Source of the DNA: Gammaproteobacteria bacterium
Lineage (GTDB): Bacteria > Pseudomonadota > Gammaproteobacteria > Pseudomonadales > Azotimanducaceae
Reading direction: 5' to 3'
DNA: 64,000 nucleotides
Assembly (NCBI GenBank): GCA_030428905.1
Contig: JAUIED010000002.1
Coordinates: forward strand, 1 to 64,000
Below, piece after piece: positions 60,221 through 64,000 of the stretch (its first letter is position 1; each line of letters opens with the position of its first letter). A program made the translations under genes and the position numbers. Under the pieces are notes generated by a model. It had not been told where the DNA came from and did not search any database. It worked only from the letters and a program-made list of their open reading frames with translations.

Positions 60221-61681
60221 TCAGGCGGAAGCGGCGCTCGGTAGAGAGAATCGGAAGCACGTGCCCTCGTGCACGCGCGATGTCACCGAGATAACGCTGC
60301 CGTGCAGCTCCAGAATGCGCCTGACGATGGCGAGCCCAAGCCCGGAGTGGCCGTCGCCTGCGCTCTCGCCGATATGCCGCTCGAACACTTTCGGCAGCAT
60401 TTTCTCTTCAATCCCCCTACCCGAATCGCGCACCTCCACGTAGAGGGACTCGTCGCGCATTGCCAGGGCAACTTCAATGTGACCACCCGAAGGGGTAAAG
60501 CGCAGCGCATTGCCTAACAGGTTTTCAAACACCCGCTGCATGAGGCAGATGTCGGCGCGCACCAGGCCGGCAGCCGCGGCGTTCGGCGCCCGTACAGCCA
60601 GTGAAACGCCGCGCTCCTGTGCCGCCATCTCGAAGTCCTGAGCTACATCCTGCAGCAGCTCCGCGAGGCAGAACGACTCGAACTCCACGCTGTGCGCGCC
60701 GCTGTCGAGCTTTGCAAGCTCAAAGAGCTGCCCGACCATGCGGGTGAGCTGCTGGCTGTGCCGATGCGTCGTCTGCAGGAAACGAAGTCGCTGCGCAGGC
60801 TCGATGCTGTCACCTTTGAGCAGCAGCGTCTCGATGTAGCCCTGCAATGACGCCAACGGTGTACGCAGATCGTGGGAAAGGTTCTCCAACAGCTCGCGAC
60901 GCAGTCGGTCGTTGGTCTCAAGCTCGGCAAGCTGGCGGGCGATGGTGTCGGCCAACAGCTTCACCTCGCGTTTCAGCACACCCACCTCACGCACGTGGTC
61001 GGGCACCTCTTCGATGCCGCGCACATCGCTGAAGTCTGAAGCAGTGTAATCGCCCACCGCTCGCGCCAACGCGGTCAGCGGCCTCCCCACACGGCCCAGC
61101 AACAGGTAGCCGGACACACCGGCAACCAGCAGCGCAGCGAGCAGCACGGCCGCCGCCATGCGGCCAATGAAAGAATCGTAGAACGCTGCCTGCGCAGCTT
61201 CGAACATGGCTCCGCCAAGCACGACGTACAGGTACCCCTGTCTTCCCGCCGGGCTCTCAATGGGAAACGCGCTGAAAGCCTTGCGCGCACTGGCCCGCGG
61301 ATCATCGCCAAGCACCAGTTCGTTCTCCTGCCGCGCCAGAAACCGATGCACCGGCTGCAGATCTACCTTGGCGCCAACGAGCGCCGTATCCGGAAGTGCA
61401 TGGGCGATGACCCGACCCTGCGTGTCCAGGAGGTACACCTCGACACTGGGGTTGATTGTCATGGCGCGCTCGGCCAGAACTTTCAGCGCCTCGGGATTGA
61501 CCTCGCCGTTGTTCAGCAGCTCGAGGCGTTCCACCACATACATGGCAATGCTGGCGTTCAATCGCTGGTTTACCTCGTGAAAATACAGCTCCGAGGCATA
61601 GCGACCCGCCCAGGCGATAGCGATGCCCAGGCCACCCAGCAGCAGCGCCAGCACGAGCGCGAAGCGGGCGTTAAGCGACAT
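60221..61681 (-). CDS. sensor histidine kinase
   Basis: 486 residues from the ATG at 61681, overlapping the response regulator by 11 bases. Helix 1 (about 7-25), a periplasmic sensor of about 140 residues (RLELLNNGEVNPEALKVLAE; VEVYLLDTQGRVIAH, a PAS-like stretch), helix 2 (174-195), HAMP (LGRVGRPLTALARAVGDYT), then the H-box with phospho-His270 (ELLENLSHDLRTPLASL). The ATPase has ENLLGNALRFTP (N), DSGRGIEE (G1) and SGLGLAIVRRIL (G2). The signal is unknown; a periplasmic one is likely. Confidence 0.95.
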   Translation of the reverse strand: MSLNARFALVLALLLGGLGIAIAWAGRYASELYFHEVNQRLNASIAMYVVERLELLNNGEVNPEALKVLAERAMTINPSVEVYLLDTQGRVIAHALPDTALVGAKVDLQPVHRFLARQENELVLGDDPRASARKAFSAFPIESPAGRQGYLYVVLGGAMFEAAQAAFYDSFIGRMAAAVLLAALLVAGVSGYLLLGRVGRPLTALARAVGDYTASDFSDVRGIEEVPDHVREVGVLKREVKLLADTIARQLAELETNDRLRRELLENLSHDLRTPLASLQGYIETLLLKGDSIEPAQRLRFLQTTHRHSQQLTRMVGQLFELAKLDSGAHSVEFESFCLAELLQDVAQDFEMAAQERGVSLAVRAPNAAAAGLVRADICLMQRVFENLLGNALRFTPSGGHIEVALAMRDESLYVEVRDSGRGIEEKMLPKVFERHIGESAGDGHSGLGLAIVRRILELHGSVISVTSRVHEGTCFRFSLPSAASA

Positions 61682-62432
61682 CGACGCTCGCGAGTGCATC
61701 GTTGAATTTGTAGCCAACACCCCACACGGTGAGGATGTATTCCTCGGCGGCGCCGGCCGCCTGCAGCTTCGCGCGCAAGCGGTTGATGTGCGAATTGACG
61801 GTGTGCTCGTAGCCGTCGTGCCCGGTGCCCCACACCTGATCGAGCAACTGCGTGCGTCGAAAGACGCGGCCAGGGGACTGCGCGAAAAACGTGAGAAGGT
61901 CGAACTCCCTGGCGGTGAGCTCGATGTTGGTAGTACCCAGCGTGACCGCACGCGTGGTTTCATCGACCACCAGCACACCGTGCACGATCCGCGATGCCGC
62001 CCGCTCCGGTGCGGCATCCATGGAAACCCTGCGCAGCAGCGCTTTGACCCGCGCCATCACCTCCACCACGCTGAACGGCTTCGACACGTAGTCGTCTGCG
62101 CCGAGCTCGAGGCCGAGCACGCGGTCGAGCTCTGTGGTTTTCGCTGTGAGCATGAGGATGGGCACCCGGCTGCCCTGCGCACGCAGTCGCCGCGTGATCT
62201 CCAGCCCATCGAGCCCAGGCAGGCGCAGGTCCAGCAGCACGAGGTCCCACGTTCGAGATCTCAGGAGCTGCAGGGCCTGCACACCATCGCGGCACCAGGT
62301 GGCATCCAGGTTCTGGTCGGCCAGGTGCAGCATCAGCAGATCGGCTATGTCCTGCTCGTCTTCAACCACGAGCACGCATTTGCGCTGCACACCCAGTCCT
62401 TTCGTTTCGCACCTGGCTTTCGACGCGTCCAC
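61671..62432 (-). CDS. OmpR-family response regulator
   Basis: 253 residues with GTG start (a second GTG at 62390 would give a shorter N-terminus). The receiver has phospho-acceptor Asp68 (LVLLDLRLPG), Thr96 and Lys118 (DDYVSKPF). The winged-helix DNA-binding domain includes TAREFDLLTFFAQSPGRVFRR and the recognition part HTVNSHINRLRAKLQA. Gene order is spondin pair, regulator, kinase, all co-directional. It probably binds direct repeats such as those found upstream of the spondin genes. Confidence 0.95.
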   Translation of the reverse strand: MDASKARCETKGLGVQRKCVLVVEDEQDIADLLMLHLADQNLDATWCRDGVQALQLLRSRTWDLVLLDLRLPGLDGLEITRRLRAQGSRVPILMLTAKTTELDRVLGLELGADDYVSKPFSVVEVMARVKALLRRVSMDAAPERAASRIVHGVLVVDETTRAVTLGTTNIELTAREFDLLTFFAQSPGRVFRRTQLLDQVWGTGHDGYEHTVNSHINRLRAKLQAAGAAEEYILTVWGVGYKFNDALASVDVA

Positions 62433-62438
62433 AGCGGA

Positions 62439-63158
62439 TTAGTTCACCCGCCGAACCTGGATGCGCGCCACCGGGTTGTCGAACCGGTGTTGCTCCGTGA
62501 GCACGGATGTCGGCAGTGCGTCCATCGCCGTCAGCACACCGGAATGCATGGCCACGCGATCGGCATCGTCATCCCGTGCGGCGTTGAAACCCTCACCGCC
62601 ATCCGCCGGTCCGGGAATGGAGCCAGGGGCCTCGTCATCCGCCTCGGTGCCGGCATCGTAGGCCGGGGTGGAAGCTTCCAGCATCTGGCCCGGCGCCAGC
62701 ACACCCACTTCCGGCAACCCGTTCAACGCTGTGAACGCATCGTTGGTGTTAACGAGCATGGTAGCTACCGACACCCGCAGATCCGCGCGCGCGTTGTCGC
62801 TGATGGTCACCGACACCTGTGCCTGAGCGCCGGGCGGAATCGGCGCGTCGAACGCAACGGCCTGGCTCACCGAATCGGCCGCCAGCGCTTCGTCCAGCAA
62901 CGGTTGGGCATCGCCACCCTCTGCCAGCACCTCGAGACCGGCACCCGCCGGTTGGCCGAGTGTGAATATGCGATAGTCACCGTCGTGCAGCATCACAACC
63001 GGGGGCGACAGCGGCTGCGCGTTGGTGAGGTTGGTGACGCTGATCTCATAGGTGGACATCGGCACGGTTTGCGGCGGTGGTGCAGAGGAACTGCCGCCAC
63101 CGCCTCCGCAAGCGGCCAGAACACAGCTCGTTGCCGCCAGACAAATCATTCTTTTCAC
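62439..63158 (-). CDS. spondin-domain lipoprotein
   Basis: 239 residues from the GTG at 63158 (RBS GAGGTGG). The lipobox is TSCVLAAC-G, so the mature lipoprotein is anchored at a Cys followed by GGGGGSSS. STYEISVTNLTNAQPLSPPVVMLHDG and AYDAGTEADDEAPGSIPGPA, with HRFDNPVARIQVRRVN at the end, match the bacterial spondin_N domain. Function in bacteria is unknown; a surface or adhesion role is possible. It precedes the response regulator by 6 bases. Confidence 0.85.
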   Translation of the reverse strand: MKRMICLAATSCVLAACGGGGGSSSAPPPQTVPMSTYEISVTNLTNAQPLSPPVVMLHDGDYRIFTLGQPAGAGLEVLAEGGDAQPLLDEALAADSVSQAVAFDAPIPPGAQAQVSVTISDNARADLRVSVATMLVNTNDAFTALNGLPEVGVLAPGQMLEASTPAYDAGTEADDEAPGSIPGPADGGEGFNAARDDDADRVAMHSGVLTAMDALPTSVLTEQHRFDNPVARIQVRRVN

Positions 63159-63168
63159 GGCAACCACC

Positions 63169-63876
63169 TCAGTTCACCGTGACGGTGATACGGGCCACCG
63201 GATTGAGCCAGCGATGTACCCGTGCGTCCAGGTCGCTCACGCCGCCAGTCGCATCGGTATCGCCGAGCGCGCCGCGATGGATGTGCACGGTGGTGTTGCT
63301 GTCTGAGGGTGCAGCTCCAGAGGCACCGCTGCCGGAACCACCGGGCGCCGCCGGTATACCTGCCACACCGGGCGCGCCGCCGCCGTTGACGACTTCGTCG
63401 TTGGCTTCAGTACCGGCGTCGTAGGCGGACACATTCCACACGTAGGTGCCCGCGGCTGTAGGAATCTCTACCGCGTTCAAACCAATGAAACCGTCGTTGG
63501 TGGGCAACATCATGGCGACGACAGACAGGCGCACGTTATCCGTGCCGTCGGTGTTGAGCGCCGCAGTGGTGTTCTGCGCCGGCGCGAGCAGGCCGCCTGC
63601 GGGGTTTTCTACTACGGTTGCGCTGATCGCCGCCAGATCGCCGGCGAGCCCAGAGATGTCGCCGCCTTCCGCCATCGCCTGCAGGCTCGGGCTTGCTGCT
63701 TCACCGGCAGCGAACAGGCGGCTGCCTTCGCTGTGTGCGGCGACGAGCAGCGGCGTGAAGTAGATACCGTTGGTGAGGTTATCGACGCGGACCGAGAAGT
63801 CCACGGCGTGAACGGGCGCGCACAGCGCCGCGGCTGAGAGGCACAGTGCCGCTCTGACAGGATTCCATCGTGACAT
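63169..63876 (-). CDS. secreted spondin-domain protein
   Basis: 235 residues from the ATG at 63876 (GGAG about 10 bases upstream). The signal peptide is MSRWNPVRAALCLSAAALCAPVHA. The domain has DFSVRVDNLTNGIYFTPLLVAAHSEGSRLF, VSAYDAGTEANDEVVNGGGAPGV and the C-terminal RWLNPVARITVTVN, clearly homologous to the lipoprotein gene next to it, which it precedes by 10 bases. The two are probably an ancient tandem duplication, one free and one lipid-anchored. Confidence 0.85.
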   Translation of the reverse strand: MSRWNPVRAALCLSAAALCAPVHAVDFSVRVDNLTNGIYFTPLLVAAHSEGSRLFAAGEAASPSLQAMAEGGDISGLAGDLAAISATVVENPAGGLLAPAQNTTAALNTDGTDNVRLSVVAMMLPTNDGFIGLNAVEIPTAAGTYVWNVSAYDAGTEANDEVVNGGGAPGVAGIPAAPGGSGSGASGAAPSDSNTTVHIHRGALGDTDATGGVSDLDARVHRWLNPVARITVTVN

Positions 63877-63953
63877 GGGTGTTGGCTCCAATAGGCAATT
63901 GAGGAGCCGCCATGCTCAGGTGGGTTCGTCACGAAAGTATCACGCGAAAATCA

Positions 63954-63991
63954 ACATTTCGTGTCCGTCAGAACATTTCGCGTCTGTCAGA
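63954..63991. repeat. two tandem 19-bp repeats upstream of the spondin-TCS genes
   Basis: ACATTTCGTGTCCGTCAGA (63954-63972) and ACATTTCGCGTCTGTCAGA (63973-63991) are adjacent direct repeats with 2 mismatches. Direct repeats are the usual form of OmpR-type operator, and an OmpR-type regulator is encoded downstream. More copies may lie beyond the window edge. Confidence 0.7.
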
Positions 63992-64000
63992 AAAAGTAGC

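Noticed and set aside
1-64000. KstR or KstR2 operators of the actinobacterial type
   Set aside because: In the intergenic regions I inspected I see no convincing match to the known actinobacterial consensus sequences; the repeated motif here is different.
1-64000. tRNA, rRNA, CRISPR, insertion sequences, prophage
   Set aside because: No sequence with the required folds, repeats or transposase motifs was seen on either strand.

Overview
The window is about 64 kb of GC-rich DNA from a Gram-negative bacterium: it has a TonB-dependent receptor, an RND pump, lipoboxes, periplasmic signal peptides and OmpR-type signalling. Gene style (Spinster-like MFS carriers, many SDRs, acyl-CoA enzymes, LLM flavoenzymes) fits a steroid-degrading proteobacterium, most likely a gammaproteobacterium; the class assignment is an inference with modest support. 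I see no rRNA, tRNA, CRISPR array, transposase or integrase. Coding density is very high and no stretch above 300 bases lacks a gene; the largest gaps are 183-234 bases.

Layout. 1-8.4 kb: a PRISE-like SDR (cut by the edge), an oppABC-like peptide import set without ATPases, HAD phosphatase, APH-like kinase, LLM oxidoreductase, a membrane-anchored XRE regulator and inorganic pyrophosphatase. 8.4-18.9 kb: a CrtC-like protein, a TonB receptor, a 3-ketosteroid-dehydrogenase-like flavoprotein, MFS, LLM enzyme, CoA-transferase and acyl-CoA synthetase. 18.9-25.2 kb (minus): ornithine decarboxylase-like enzyme, SLC13 carrier, then the kshA-LLM-acyl-CoA dehydrogenase operon. 25.4-35.1 kb: AraC regulator, TetR with a divergent RND pump, a glycosyltransferase and small membrane or exported proteins.

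35.2-51.9 kb (minus) is the core: 18 tightly packed or overlapping genes running hsaA-hsaD-hsaE-hsaC-ipdA-ipdB-crotonase-ipdC-echA20-two acyl-CoA dehydrogenases-fadA6-three SDRs and a MaoC-MFS-LLM. Together these would cleave the aromatised A ring of 9,10-seco steroids and then take apart the C and D rings (HIP-CoA). 52-60 kb holds two more SDRs, an overlapping pair of Lrp/AsnC regulators, and the operon SnoaL-fadD3-ferredoxin-GPH carrier-peroxiredoxin. 60-64 kb (minus) is a two-component system with two spondin-like exported proteins.

How it may work together: a TonB receptor and carriers import a steroid; KstD-like and KshA enzymes open ring B; HsaA/HsaC/HsaD/HsaE process ring A; FadD3 activates HIP and the ipd/echA20/fadA6 set degrades rings C and D. 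The two most interesting points are (i) an inverted-repeat motif of about 33 bp (half-site TGCGYAAT) with identical spacing in the divergent promoters of kshA, hsaA and the lrp/fadD3 operons, with a near relative upstream of the TonB receptor, which looks like the operator of an undescribed steroid regulon; and (ii) a peroxiredoxin whose peroxidatic cysteine is encoded by an in-frame TGA followed by a SECIS-like hairpin, a likely selenoprotein that standard gene calling would split.
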